A DNA stretch of 64,000 nucleotides, from NCBI GenBank assembly GCA_951394405.1, contig OX596343.1:1984001-2048000 (forward strand), in the 5' to 3' direction. Below, one piece after another: positions 12,905 to 23,909 of the stretch (within the stretch, counting starts at the first letter, position 1; each line of letters begins with the position of its first letter). The DNA is from Coprinellus micaceus. Lineage: Eukaryota; Basidiomycota; Agaricomycetes; Agaricales; Psathyrellaceae. Below the pieces are notes generated by a model. The model worked only from the letters and a program-made list of their open reading frames with translations. It did not search any database and was not told the origin of the DNA. A program made the translations under genes and the position numbers.

Positions 12905-12997
12905 GATAAAAACCCGCCCGGGACCTACTGTGGTCTTTCCATTGCCCTTCACTCGCCTCTGACCTGCCTGAAACCAAGCAGACTTACATAGCCTGGG

Positions 12998-15140
12998 ATG
13001 CTCGTATTTATCTATTGGTTTTCGGGCGCCCTCGCTCTCTCCATTATCTACGTGATCTACAAACGATCTAAGCGACTCAATCTACCCCTTCCCCCAGGAC
13101 CCAAACGCCTACCTTTGATTGGCAATTTGCACCAAATGCCTTCGGCTTTCGAATGGAAGCAGTATCACGAATGGTGCAAGGAATATAGTGCGTTTCCCTT
13201 GTCCGATGGACCTGTGTCTTCATCCTGATGACATACACTCCGCATGGCAGAGACTGACATTTTGTACTTGAACATTGCGGGAACGGAGATCGTCGTTCTG
13301 GACACGTCGAAGGTGGCGACGGATTTATTGGAGAATAGGTCCTCCATATACTCCGGAAGGTTGGTCGTGGACCCGACTCAGCTACGGCGAATCTTGAAGC
13401 CTTCTTCTAGGCCGAGGATGCCGATGGTCCAAGAGCTTATGGGCTGGGACTTCAATGCTGCCTTCATGGATTATGGTACGTGACGTTCCTATACCCAAAC
13501 CTTTGCTACAAGGACTGACTTGAAACTCACTTGCTGTGGTTCAGGACCATTCTGGTTGGTGAAGGGCCCACTTTGTTGCGGTATCGCGATCATCAATACA
13601 CCGTTACAGGCGCGAGCATCGAAAGGTGTTTCACCATTCATTACGCCCAGTCGCCGCCAAATAATTCAATCCTCACATCGCGAAAGCGACGCACAATCTG
13701 TTATCGCGATTCCTCGATGACCCGGATCCCCACAAGATAATGCCGCACCTTCGATAGTGCGCCACCTCAGTCCTCTGCACTAGACTCATCTGGTGCAACC
13801 ATTCTTTCCATCGCTTACGGACTCCGGATACAACAGGAAAACGACCCGTACATCAAGACAGCAGAAGAGGCCGTGCACTCCATCGCCGCGGCGGCAGTCC
13901 CAGGCACATTCCTCGTCGACTCGATCCCGCTCCTGAAATACGTCCCAGCTTGGTTTCCAGGTGCATCTTTCCAGCGCAAAGCGCGTCAATGGCATGACCT
14001 GGCAAGGAGGATGCTCGAGGCACCCTATGCGGAGGCGAAGCGAAACATTGTGAGTTGATAAGTATTATTCATTGCGGTATAAAAATCCCATACTCCATGG
14101 GCGATTAGGATGCTGGCACAGGCACCCATTCCATCGTATCCGAGAACCTCGAAAGGATAAGGACAGGGGGTAAAGCCGAAGCCCTCACGGAGGACGTCAT
14201 TAAGAATGTTGCTGGTACCCTCTACGGCGCGGCCTCCGACACCGTGAGTCGAACAGGACCTCTTATTCCCTCTTCCTGCTTATGGTGTATACATTCAGAC
14301 GGTTTCTGCCATAACATCGTGCATTATGGGGCTCTTGGAAAACCCGCACATTCTCAAGAAGGCACAAGCGGAACTTGACCCTGTGGTGAAGAGCGGCCAT
14401 CTGCCCGACCTTGAAGACCAGTTGTCTCTGCCATACATTACGGCTCTAGCGAAGGAAACATTGCGATGGAGGGATGTCGTTCCGATTGGTGGGTCTCTTC
14501 CTCCTAGCTCCACATATGGCATATGAAAATTCGTCTGCTCTTCCTGCCACTGTTCCAGCCATCCCTCACCTTGTTAGCACCGAAAATGAGTACAATGGGT
14601 ATCGGATCCCAGCTGGGGCTATAGTCATACCCAACGCATGGTGAAGCCACTGCCCCCACTGTCTCGTCTATCTTCTGGCTCATACCAACGCTTCAGGGCT
14701 ATGTTGCACGAGGAGCGCGTCTACGAAGACCCCTTCAAGTTTAATCCCGACCGCTTCATCGATCCGACCACGGGAAAACTCGACCTTAATCGCGCTCGAG
14801 ACCCTGCTCATGCTTGTTGGGGATTTGGCCGCAGGGTCTGTCCGGGACGTTACGTGGCCTTCGCTGAGGTCTGGCTCGCGATAGCTTCCCTGATCTATGT
14901 CTTTGATTTTGAAAAGGCAAAAGTCAGGAAGAAGAACGCGGATGGGGAGGAGGAAGAAGAAACGGTAGAGCTCACGCATGAGTATATCTCTGCCCTTATC
15001 ATGTAAGTGGTCTTTTGTATGTAGTTCGTCCTGCCTTTGACGTTCGCGATTCCAGAATGCCAAAATCCTTCGACTGTGTGATTAAACCGAGGTCGAAGGA
15101 GAAGGCAGAGTTAGTTAGGGCTTCCGTTGTCGAAGCGTAG
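12998..15140 (+). pseudogene. Cytochrome P450 monooxygenase, apparently inactivated by nonsense codons
   Basis: A class II-type fungal P450. It starts with a membrane anchor (VFIYWFSGALALSIIYVIY) and the proline-rich hinge PLPPGPKRLPLIGN. Supported exons are 12998-13187, 13251-13475, 13545-13554 (a 10-nt microexon giving the helix-C PFW), 13620 to about 13800, about 13790-14049, 14109-14243, 14299-14488, 14559-14640, 14697-15002 and 15056-15140. The I-helix AASDT, K-helix KETLR (ExxR) and heme loop WGFGRRVCPGR are intact, so the 3' half looks functional. In the helix-C exon the frame that reads REHRKVFHHSLRPVAAK meets TAA at 13662-13664 and TAG at 13755-13757, and the join to the next block at about 13760-13790 has no good splice sites. 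It is most likely a recent pseudogene; a sequence error or unusual splicing is the alternative. Confidence 0.75.
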
Positions 15141-15189
15141 GAAGTATCTCAGTCAGGTTGCAAGTGGGAAATATGATATATGATACATA

Positions 15190-16090
15190 CAGTGGCGATC
15201 AAAAGTATTGCACACGTGATTTGCAAAGTTGTCGTTTCCGCGACCTCATATCTCTCCAACGAAAGAAGCGATTACAATACGGTAAAGTAGGTTCTACACC
15301 AGACATGTACTCCTATCTAGATATGAATTTTACAAATATTTTATATTAACCGCGCGGTGAGATGCATGGCCAACAAGAAAAGTGGGATTTTGGCTGTACT
15401 GATGACAGTACTGCGTATCAGAGGCATATGGAACCCACTTATCCATTAGATATGTTGTNNNNNNNNNNNNNNNNNNNNNNNNNNNNNNNNNNNNNNNNNN
15501 NNNNNNNNNNNNNNNNNNNNNNNNNNNNNNNNNNNNNNNNNNNNNNNNNNNNNNNNNNNNNNNNNNNNNNNNNNNNNNNNNNNNNNNNNNNNNNNNNNNN
15601 NNNNNNNNNNNNNNNNNNNNNNNNNNNNNNNNNNNNNNNNNNNNNNNNNNNNNNNNNNCCAATCCCAAGATATCTGTTCTCCAGTACGGCGCCTTTGGCC
15701 AAAATCACACGAATTTCGGCACTTTTTGGCCAAAGGCGCCGTACTGGAGAGCAGATATCTTGGGATTGGAGGAAGGTCTTCGTGCAAAATAACCTGGAAC
15801 CTCGAGAATGGATGTTAGACCACAACATATCTAATGGATAAGTGGGTTCCATATGCCTCTGATACGCAGTACTGTCATCAGTACAGCCAAAATCCCACTT
15901 TTCTTGTTGGCCATGCATCTCACCGCGCGGTTAATATAAAATATTTGTAAAATTCATATCTAGATAGGAGTACATGTCTGGTGTAGAACCTACTTTACCG
16001 TATTGTAATCGCTTCTTTCGTTGGAGAGATATGAGGTCGCGGAAACGACAACTTTGCAAATCACGTGTGCAATACTTTTGATCGCCACTG
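15190..16090. mobile_element. Foldback Tc1/mariner-like element with very long inverted arms
   Basis: The outer ends are CAGTGGCGATCAAAAGTATT and its reverse complement, flanked by TA at 15188-15189 and 16091-16092. This is the terminal sequence style and TA target of Tc1/mariner elements. The left arm (15190-15458) is mirrored base for base, as far as can be read, by 15822-16090. The inner block 15659-15770 is itself a palindrome. A frame in the arms reads MHGQQEKWDFGCTDDSTAYQ in both copies, but no complete transposase exists. The element is non-autonomous and is interrupted by the assembly gap. Confidence 0.85.
15459..15658. other. Assembly gap of 200 N
   Basis: Exactly 200 N sit inside the left arm of the palindromic element. 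The mirror arm predicts that only about 52 bases are missing before the inner palindrome begins, so the gap size looks like a placeholder. Confidence 0.9.
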
Positions 16091-16092
16091 TA

Positions 16093-17337
16093 TGTGACAC
16101 AATTTCAGGTTCTCATCTTTTTCCACTGGGAAGAGTCCGGCGAAGCGACGCTGTGACGGACAAGGAAAGAGAGAAGAGCTGAACCAAAGGACAGCGGAGG
16201 GACGTCGATCACACGGCCGTCAACAAAGCAGGGATTCGTGAGTCGTGTGCCAAACACGAGGGCCAGCCCGAAGGCAGGGATGCCCTTGGTACGCTCCAGA
16301 ATACCTGCCTGCTCGACATCAACCATCCTGACTCTTCCAAGTGAGCGAAAATGCGGAAACGATGACTGACACGCTCACGCTATTTCTGGTGAAACGACCC
16401 CCTAGCAATGATCCTTGGTCTTTGGGCGCCAATACTTGGATGGGAGCCCAAAAGAGGGCAAAGTGGTACCAGTGGTAGCACATGTTTCTGGCAAACAATC
16501 GGAAGGGGTAAAGGAAATGCGGGTGCGAACGGAGCAATATACGGAGGTACATAGTCGAGATAAAGGTGTATATCGAAAACAGTTGACTGGTGTCCAAGAT
16601 GCTATGTAATTGGGTCGTGTCAAGGCGTAAAGTTTGTCTGAAATGAAACGGGAGGAGCAGCGTACAGCGATGGTTTGAAGGCATGAACGCAACGGACGGG
16701 TTGAGGCAAAGGGAATAAGTGTTGGGAATATACCTAAAATTAGGCGCCCAAATAAAGCACAAACCCGGTGAACGTATGAAGAAGCCTGGACGGCACTGGG
16801 CACATGTGCAATTGCGTCCGATGGTGGGGTAATAAGGTATAGCGTAGGCCGGGGGACTTCCATGAAGTTAACCGAGACAAGGCGGCTTCGAGAAGGCATC
16901 GTGGGTGGGTCAGGTGGGAAGCATATGTGTTGAAGTAAACGCCGATGTGGGAACTGGGATACGATGTCCCGTTGAGGCTCGGCTATGCTTGTAGGTTTGC
17001 TGGGGCGGGTGGTTTTCTGGCTAGGCCAAGTGGATCGAACGTTTAAACGACAGGTCAATAATGACGACACTTAGGGGTTAAGGAGATCGAGAGTGGTCCA
17101 GAACGGTGCCAGAGAGCGCTGCATAAACCATGCCAAAGAAGGCGGCCCAAGGCGTCGAAGCGTGGGGGTAACAGAAGTCATCAGACTCGGCGAAGCAATT
17201 ATTATGCAAGGTTCCACCTCGGCTTGCGGAAGGCAGCAGGCAACACGGGACACGGTGTTCGTCAGGAAAGCTTCACAAATACGACATGGGACAGGTCCTG
17301 CATGGGCACGAGTTCCACGTCAAGGGGGTTGGAGTGC
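16093..17337. other. Intergenic, weak ORF only
   Basis: One minus-strand frame (16326-16105, ATG start, 73 codons) has gene-like codon choice and reads IPAFGLALVFGTRLTNP, but I cannot extend it by splicing or assign a family. Longer frames at 16319-17070 look like chance reading. Nothing else was seen. Confidence 0.35.
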
Positions 17338-18268
17338 TCAACAAATGACGCATCCGCAACACCCCGTGTTGGCATTGTCCCCTGGGTCTGGTGCACCAGT
17401 GCTGTTCGTCCTATCGGACCCTGCAAACACAGATAAGAGTTTGGTTAAATGTCAAAGTAAACAGATAGACAGGTGGAGGATGACGTACCCCGCCCGAACG
17501 GACCACGTCCAGACTTCTTTCCCGAGTCCGCTTCGCCTGGGGGAGGGAAAGGCCGGATGGAGAGGTGCATGATTGTCGAGACGGGTGTGTGGCCATGCGA
17601 TGCCCCTCCTGGGGTTACAGGTGAGTTTGCGGGAGTCGAAGCAGGTAGGTGGGTGGGGAGCTTAAGGTCTAGAGGTTTCTTGTGTCAGTCCACAAACAGG
17701 ATACCAAGAAGCATGATGATAGCGCACCTCGCAAGGTCTCGTCGTCCTGCAACATCCTCCCTAAGTGTAGCACCCGCAGATATGACGGTGCTGGGGGCCT
17801 ATCCTCTATCTCCTGCCCGGGTTGAACTGTGTCATTCGGCTGTGCGCTCCACGCAGCCCAAGCTAGCTCCTTCACCCGCCCAATAGTGGTGTCAGGGTCA
17901 AAATTCATCAACCGCTTCCGTCCGCTCAGGAAAAGGAAGTTGATGTACGTCTGGGCCGTCTGGGGTACTTGTAGCTGTAGCTGGGGTGCCGGGGTCGAGG
18001 CAGACGTGGATTCTGCATGGGGTGTCGCCGTTCCTTTCTCGTTCGGTGGGACTTCTGCTGGAATAGGGGGTTGTGGATCAGGATTTGAAGATTCAGGTGC
18101 CGGGCCATCTTGAGGCTTCGGAGTAGGCGAAGGGGAGGTATCATCTTTGGGTGTGATATCTTTGCGTCCCGTGGAGTCGACGAGGGGCGTTATGGAGGTA
18201 ATGGTTTTAGCGTCCTCCCCGTCCCGCGGTGGTGCAGACTGAGAAACCGTGTTGTCGTCGCTTGCCAT
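17338..18268 (-). CDS. Membrane-anchored ubiquitin-fold protein (UBL3/MUB-like) with CaaX tail
   Basis: Three exons in transcript order: 18268-17728, 17668-17489, 17420-17338, giving 267 residues. Residues 1-104 are a disordered Ser/Pro/Thr-rich extension that is unusual against the short plant and animal MUB/UBL3 proteins. A ubiquitin-like fold follows (about 105-215): YINFLFLSGRKRLMNFDPD, IGRVKELAW, APSYLRVLHLGRMLQDDETL, then LKLPTHLPAS and STIMHLSIRPFPPPG. The protein ends in GCCGCVIC: a terminal CaaX box (CVIC) for prenylation preceded by cysteines suited to palmitoylation, as in UBL3. These proteins sit on the inner plasma membrane and serve ubiquitin-related sorting (UBL3) or E2 recruitment (plant MUBs). 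Which applies here is not shown. All splice joins are in frame. Confidence 0.9.
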
Positions 18269-20766
18269 CTTTTATCGTATGATTTCCGGGTAGATTGTGA
18301 ATAGGAAGGAAGCCCCAAAACCGCTGAACCACGATTTTGCCCTGGTCTTGTGAACCCGACACCAAGCCGACTGAGAATGGTCAGTGTTCCGTTGACAACT
18401 AATGCGACGGTGTCGTACCTAAGACCGTACCCTGGGTATACAAGTATGACAGGAGTCAACTTCCTGGCCGCGTATACGTCCTTCTAGCCGCCTAATGCCA
18501 ACCAGAGCGAGAGCACTGCCAACGCTTTGAGGGGATTTACAGCTCGCCCTGTGATCTAAAACAATGCAATATCCACGGATTCAGCGCTCAGTCAAAGCTG
18601 CCTGAGCTCGTCACTGCACACCTTGCGTAGGCCCTCGTTCGAGGGTGTCGTCCGAGTCACAACCGTTGTCGTCGTCGTCGTCGAGAGTAACAAGCGAAAG
18701 TGTTCAGAACTGTCGCCGTTGTTGCTCGGTCCCCTGAATGATCGCTTAGTCAGCCGACTCCGCCCAGAATGAGTTGCTCGGGCAGCAGAGCTAATCTGAG
18801 GGAAGCTTCGAGGGACATGGGTGCGGAGTTCGCAGTAGGATGTTGGAAGAAGGCTCTAATGTGCTTTGGTGAAGCTTGAAAGCGTATGTTCACCGGCACG
18901 AGGCGAAACGGCCCTTCCGCAGGACAATGAGGCGGTGCGAGAACGCCATCGGCGCACCTTATTCCCAATTAGACTTCCCATTCAATCGCTCATCCGCTGT
19001 GACTCCGTTCGAGGCGTTATTTATGTGCGTCCTACCATGGCGTTAGACAGAATGTTATGGTCCGTCGTGGTGGGTACGGTCGCCCCGATCCCCAGCGCGT
19101 TGTCTTGCGCTTTATTTAGGTCGGTGGGCCTGCTGGCTTTCTTTGTACTGGCTGGAGTAATGTGCCTTTCTTCTGTGGTCAACTCTATGGGTGTATATGT
19201 GTCTGTATCCTCTATTTACGAGGGTGCACTGTGAGCCTTATCGCCATTCAAGCACTTTGCTTAGGACAGGCCGAGACCCAGCACGGAATTACCGTGGATG
19301 CAGGAATGGGAGTAGAGAGACATTGAGATAGATTCCCAAGCTCAATATCGTGTGGCGATGCCCGTGGCTTCTGGGCGCTTAACCAGTGGCTGTCAGTTCG
19401 AGAGGTCGGGCGCTTAACTGGAGCCAGGATTCCCACGGCGGCCAAGCGGCGTTTGACCAGGGAAACCGAGTGTGGCGCGAGCAATTGAGAGATCCTCAAC
19501 CGGTTACCCGGGGTAAAAATATTTATGCTTTCGTTAGCGCCAGACTAATCAACAGCTTCTGGGATAAGTTAACGTGAGTGGAGAATTCTCGGACCCAACT
19601 GCCAGTGGAAGTTCAAGTTTGCCGAGTAACGTCGCACGGTATAAGGGGCTCTGAGAAGAATCTTTACTGCGTGTTGAGAGGCTCCACTGTCAGAATAGGT
19701 TACAATAAGTGTGCGCCCCGCTTCACAGGTTGATCGAGGGCTTGCGGCTCTCCCTAAGGAGTCAACGTCCGGGTGGGGTGTCCTACGACACGTTGACATT
19801 GAGGCATCGTTACGCCGGAAACTAGCGCGTCCCCGAATCGCAGAGTTGTTCACTCTATTTGGGTCCCTGAGATATATAATGAGGCACAAACCACACGACC
19901 GAAAAGTAAACTTGAAAGCCCAGCCGAGCCATGTTGACCCAAGGGGGACCGGCGAGAGTCCGCAAGCAAATGCGAATGTGGGCTACCCTTTGTCTCGAGA
20001 TGTCCGCACAGCCTCCCTCCCCACGCGAATGTGAAGGAACTTAGGAAGGGCGCGCCTACTCGATTTACCCTCCCTTTCGACAGTGCAACGGCAGTCAACG
20101 AGCGCGAGAGCCAGAAGTGAAGGCTGAATTGCAGCTGTCTCTCAATGCCAGTGTTCGGGCCCGCACATGCCAATTTTCTCAAGTGTGCTCGGCGCAGGCA
20201 TTGGGTCAGACCTGACACTCTTCTTCAAACCTGTGAGTCCTTCCTCTATACTATCCTTGTATTTGTCTGGCAGACAGGAAGCCTACAATCGCAACGCCTC
20301 GATTTCCGGGAGGTTTGAACCCTGCACTTCATTTACTTCATATCCGATTCCATTCTACCCTGCGTCGCCCACCGCCTTGGCCTACTGTAAAGCCTCCCAC
20401 CCTTATGTCTCCCGGGGAAAACGTGCGCCTACCTACACCTAAGCGACGATGTGGGCGAAGCCATTGTCGTACTAAATAAAGAAATATAAAGTTCCTATTC
20501 AACTGTCAGGTCACCTTATGTCGCTTCCCCGAATGCCCTGGAACCCAAAGCTCGTGGTGATGTTACGTTAAACTTCTTGTTTGTGACCATCCCAAGACAA
20601 CCCAAGCAATGCTTACTAGACAAGGGGCGCGACCTCTCCCTGGGTTGCTTCCGTTCCGTTGAGGCACGAAGCAAAGTTTCCCGATCGCATCAACGGAATC
20701 AAATGCCATCTCCAAAAGCGGGATTACCCCTTTCGTCGTCCCCTATGTTTGATTGCAACTTCCTTT
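18269..20766. other. Intergenic, no supported gene
   Basis: About 2.5 kb with only short frames on both strands and no spliceable domain-bearing chain. A GTCGTCGTCGTCGTCG microsatellite lies near 18668-18684. Nothing else was recognised. Confidence 0.4.
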
Positions 20767-21171
20767 TCAAGCAAAACGTTTAACCAAGCTTCCTCTTTCA
20801 GAGGTCCCTTTATTCTGTGGTTCTGGCGCTGAAGCGCTCTGGAGATGCGCGATTTTGTTCGCGACGTTCGAGAAAACTGCGTGGGATGTGGGTGATAGAT
20901 TTTGGCTGCGTGGGTGCGTCCGCAGCCGAATGGAGGTCTCGACGTCGCTGTTGCCGGTGTTGGGGCTGAACTTGGTCCGCCACAGGGTCTTTTGAATATA
21001 ATGAACAATTGGCAATGTTTCTTCACGGATTTTACGACCGTATCCTCGTTCGCGTGGACCGTTGACCATCCCAACGGCGCTTATTCGAACGAATGTCGAG
21101 TCCCCGAGATCAAAGCGTACCGTCTTCTCCCTACGAAGCTCTACGCCGCACGCGGGTTTACCAAACCGCAT
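20767..21171 (-). CDS. Hypothetical 134-residue ORF
   Basis: Uninterrupted ATG-started frame, basic, with gene-like codon choice (VRFDLGDSTFVRISAVGMVN). No family is recognised and an in-frame stop lies just upstream, so it stands alone. A second minus-strand frame at 21215-21397 lies close by but I could not join the two. It may be a chance frame. Confidence 0.25.
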   Translation of the reverse strand: MRFGKPACGVELRREKTVRFDLGDSTFVRISAVGMVNGPRERGYGRKIREETLPIVHYIQKTLWRTKFSPNTGNSDVETSIRLRTHPRSQNLSPTSHAVFSNVANKIAHLQSASAPEPQNKGTSERGSLVKRFA

Positions 21172-21477
21172 TCAGTGGGCTCTACAAAATAGGTTCAACC
21201 TTTGTGCAAGCGCCTCACAGAGGAACAAGGCTCGTCCCAAAACGGAGCGCTAACTCGCGGCCTCTGGCGGGGTTTGTGAGGTTCGAAATAGCGACGACAC
21301 GGTTCTCACGGCCTGCCGCGGTGATGCCGGGCGCTACCTGGACCCAAACCTCCTTGTTCTCCGCCATCGACCATGTTCGGGGTAGAGCTGGTGACATGAA
21401 TTCTGCCGGTTCCTTGGAGATGCACAGGTGGCATGGCAGGCCAAGCCCACTCGGGCGTCATTGTACTCTGCGAGTGC

Positions 21478-21483
21478 TATAAA
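21478..21483 (+). promoter_or_regulatory. TATA box of secreted-peptide gene 1
   Basis: A perfect TATAAA lies 135 bp upstream of the start codon at 21613, followed by a C/T-rich leader. This arrangement is common for strongly expressed fungal genes. Confidence 0.5.
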
Positions 21484-21612
21484 GTATGGCTTGTATCGAC
21501 TTGGATTCCCCGCATCGATTCGATCCTCCTAGTTCCTTTCCAGCGCTCTTCGCTCTCTCCGGCGTTGAAACCCACTTTCTTTTGCGGCGCAATTCAATTA
21601 TCTGGACCCACG

Positions 21613-21836
21613 ATGCAGTTCTCAGTCGCCCGATTTGTCTCGGTCCTTGTCCTAGCGGGTGAGTGCTACTTTGGTGCGATTGAATTGGGACCTGTGGAGC
21701 TTACTTCCGATCCTCCGTCTTCTCAGCCGTTTCTATCTCTTCGGTAGCATCCGCACCAGTACCACTACCGGTGGCTGAAGCCCAGAACGCCGATGTTGAG
21801 GCTCGCCGGTGTCAGGTGCAAAAAGCATGCTACTAG
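21613..21836 (+). CDS. Small secreted peptide precursor, CQV(Q/S)KACY family, copy 1
   Basis: Two exons, 21613-21658 and 21748-21836, encode 44 residues. The intron is GT-AG, phase 1, and interrupts the signal peptide. Residues 1-17 form a classic signal peptide (MQFSVARFVSVLVLA, then AS). A Pro/Ala/Glu-rich pro-region (APVPLPVAEAQNADVEA) leads to a dibasic RR, a Kex2-type cleavage site. After it the chain ends with the octapeptide CQVQKACY, whose two cysteines five residues apart could form a small disulfide ring. The paralogue at 23653-23909 has the same plan and an equivalent phase-1 intron. No known family is recognised. A role as secreted signal, effector or RiPP is inference. Confidence 0.75.
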
Positions 21837-23544
21837 ATTCGCATCGGTGGTTGAGTAAGGCGAGGTGGAAACGGGATAAGGTGAGCACCCTTTTTCGTTA
21901 CATCTCTAGATCTACCACTGACAAAATCCTTGTAGATATCCCATCTCCCTCTCTCTCGGAATCCACAATGCCGATACCCGGTCTATTATTATTCGCCGCT
22001 CAGCTCAGAGAGCTTGAGTGCTGCCACACCAGGGCTTGTCCGCACGGTGTCTCTTCCCCATCTCGCCCTCCACCACATTCCTATTTATCCGGAAACCCAT
22101 CGGACATCGCACTATCTGCCCGCTAGAAGGCTCCTCTTGGTCATCGACTTCGCCTCTCGACTATTCGATCAATGGATGCGTAACGCTCCGCCCCACTCTC
22201 CTTCATTGCTTCCCATTTCGTTAAATTCCACCACTCTCCTTCAAGGCTTCGCCTCTTTCGGCTCTCCAGGTCTTTCTGTTTCGCTTTCTAGCTTTCCTCT
22301 TGTAGCAATTAGTTCTCCATTTCGTCGCACACCTCCGGGACTCTCCATACTCATTCGCTTTCCTGCATCGCTCTCCACTGTATCATAGACGCTTTCTTGG
22401 ATAGTCAAGTTTGCACACATCTGTAGCTAGTTCCAATGTGATATTCTGCCGTTCTCGTACGGATACCCTATATCGTTCTAACACTGCAAACTCCATCTCG
22501 GGCTATGAATTTCAACAGGTCGGCTCCGCGACGCCTGGTCGCGTTTGCCAGTGGTCGCTAAGGAATAAGCACTCAGGCTGCGTAATGGACCGCAAAAGCT
22601 CAGTCTGGGCTCTGACTCGGCATAGGCGAGGGTTGGGGTGTTCCCTGCCCTTTGAGGCTCTAAGCCTTGAGGCTGAAGCATCTCGTCGGAGGCCAGGTCG
22701 ACCGCCGACCGCACTCAGGCGCTCGAACAGGTACCCCGGAGGGAGACACAATTCTCGGGCGCGTGATTCCTCCAGGCACCTGCCGCACAATGCACCGACA
22801 CCATCAAGTGTCCAATCCAGCCCTTACGTTGACGCTCTGTGCTGTCGTTCAGCTCTGACAGCTATCCGGCCCACCCGTTATCTGGTGCCGACGGCGCGAG
22901 TTCATCTCCAAGAAAATACAAGCAAGGCTCGAATTTATCACCATTAGCGCCGTGGACGGGGGAGTCAGCAGCCAAGCGTTCAGGGTCTATTGAATTGGCC
23001 CATAGCTCGGAGGCCGGTGGCGAGGTACTGCGAGATGTCAGAGACACATTTTCCGATTCAAAGCAACCTCTACGTTTGGAAGGAATTTCAGAGTGGTTTC
23101 TCTATCGCATACGATGAGAACTGGGGGTATTTTCGCCTGATCACACCTGATAATCCCATATGCGGTGAATAGAGGCTATCTCGGCCCTCGACGCTACTCC
23201 AGCTCGCAGTTCGAGGCGGAAGCAACTTCAGATGCACCAGGCAAAGTGCCATCAGCCCCAGGCGTGCGAACTTCTTTGGGGACAAGGTTGCCTCCCGATT
23301 TGGAAGGGCGTTTATGGACCCACATCCTTCGCAACCACCATGATCAGACTCTCGAGGTTTACCCATGGCTCTACTGGCCTCCTTGCCACATTCAGAACGG
23401 AATCAAATACATCGTTGCGGCTCATTGCTCACTTGATGGGATGCGTACGTTGTAACACTTCACCCGTTTTGGATTATCCTTTGTGAACTGGCTGCTGGTT
23501 CGCAAACCGCCGTGCGTATGCTCAAGCGCGGTATGGCGTATTCA
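21837..23544. other. Spacer between the two peptide genes, no supported gene
   Basis: About 1.7 kb with no convincing frame. I looked for further copies of the KACY-encoding end on both strands of the window and found none. Confidence 0.4.
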
Positions 23545-23550
23545 TATAAG
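23545..23550 (+). promoter_or_regulatory. TATA-like box of secreted-peptide gene 2
   Basis: TATAAG lies 108 bp upstream of the start codon at 23653, a placement close to that of the TATAAA box in copy 1. Confidence 0.45.
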
Positions 23551-23652
23551 ATGTCCGGGGAATTCTGGGTGTCTCGTTAACTCAGACACCCTCGTCTTTT
23601 CGACTGAAGCTCACCTCCACCCTCTCTTCCTACCAAAACACCAACCTTCACA

Positions 23653-23909
23653 ATGCGCTTCGCATCCACCTTCGCTTCCGTCGTCGCTCTCTGCCGTACG
23701 TATTCACCCGATCTCCCTGAGCGCCCACACTCCACACACACACACACAACCCTCTATTCAATACTGGGACATTGAAGCTAACCTCTTTTCTATCTTATTC
23801 AGTCGTCACTTTGGTCTCTTCCGCGCCAGTACCAGTCCCTGAGCCCGAAGCTGTCGCAGCAGTGGCGGCGCGGGAACCTGGATGCCAAGTTTCTAAGGCT
23901 TGCTACTAA
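23653..23909 (+). CDS. Small secreted peptide precursor, CQV(Q/S)KACY family, copy 2
   Basis: Two exons, 23653-23695 and 23803-23909, encode 49 residues. The intron is phase 1 (107 bp) within the signal peptide, at a place equivalent to copy 1. The signal peptide is MRFASTFASVVALCLVTLVS. The pro-region APVPVPEPEAVAAVAAR resembles that of copy 1 in its APVP start. The C-terminal end EPGCQVSKACY shares the core CQVxKACY, but here a single Arg, not RR, precedes it. The higher conservation of the core over the pro-region is the pattern expected of a processed bioactive peptide. A CA microsatellite lies in the intron near 23735-23749. Confidence 0.75.

Noticed and set aside
15330..15918. Frames running through the N gap, encoding MHGQQEKWDFG twice
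   Set aside because: They are the two mirrored arms of one palindrome and contain undetermined bases; not a gene.
16402..17070. 222-codon minus-strand frame
   Set aside because: No recognisable domain, no neighbouring exons with matching phase, random-looking composition.
21613..23909. Reading the two peptides as basidiomycete mating pheromones
   Set aside because: They lack the terminal CaaX prenylation box and possess signal peptides, unlike known mating pheromone precursors of this phylum.
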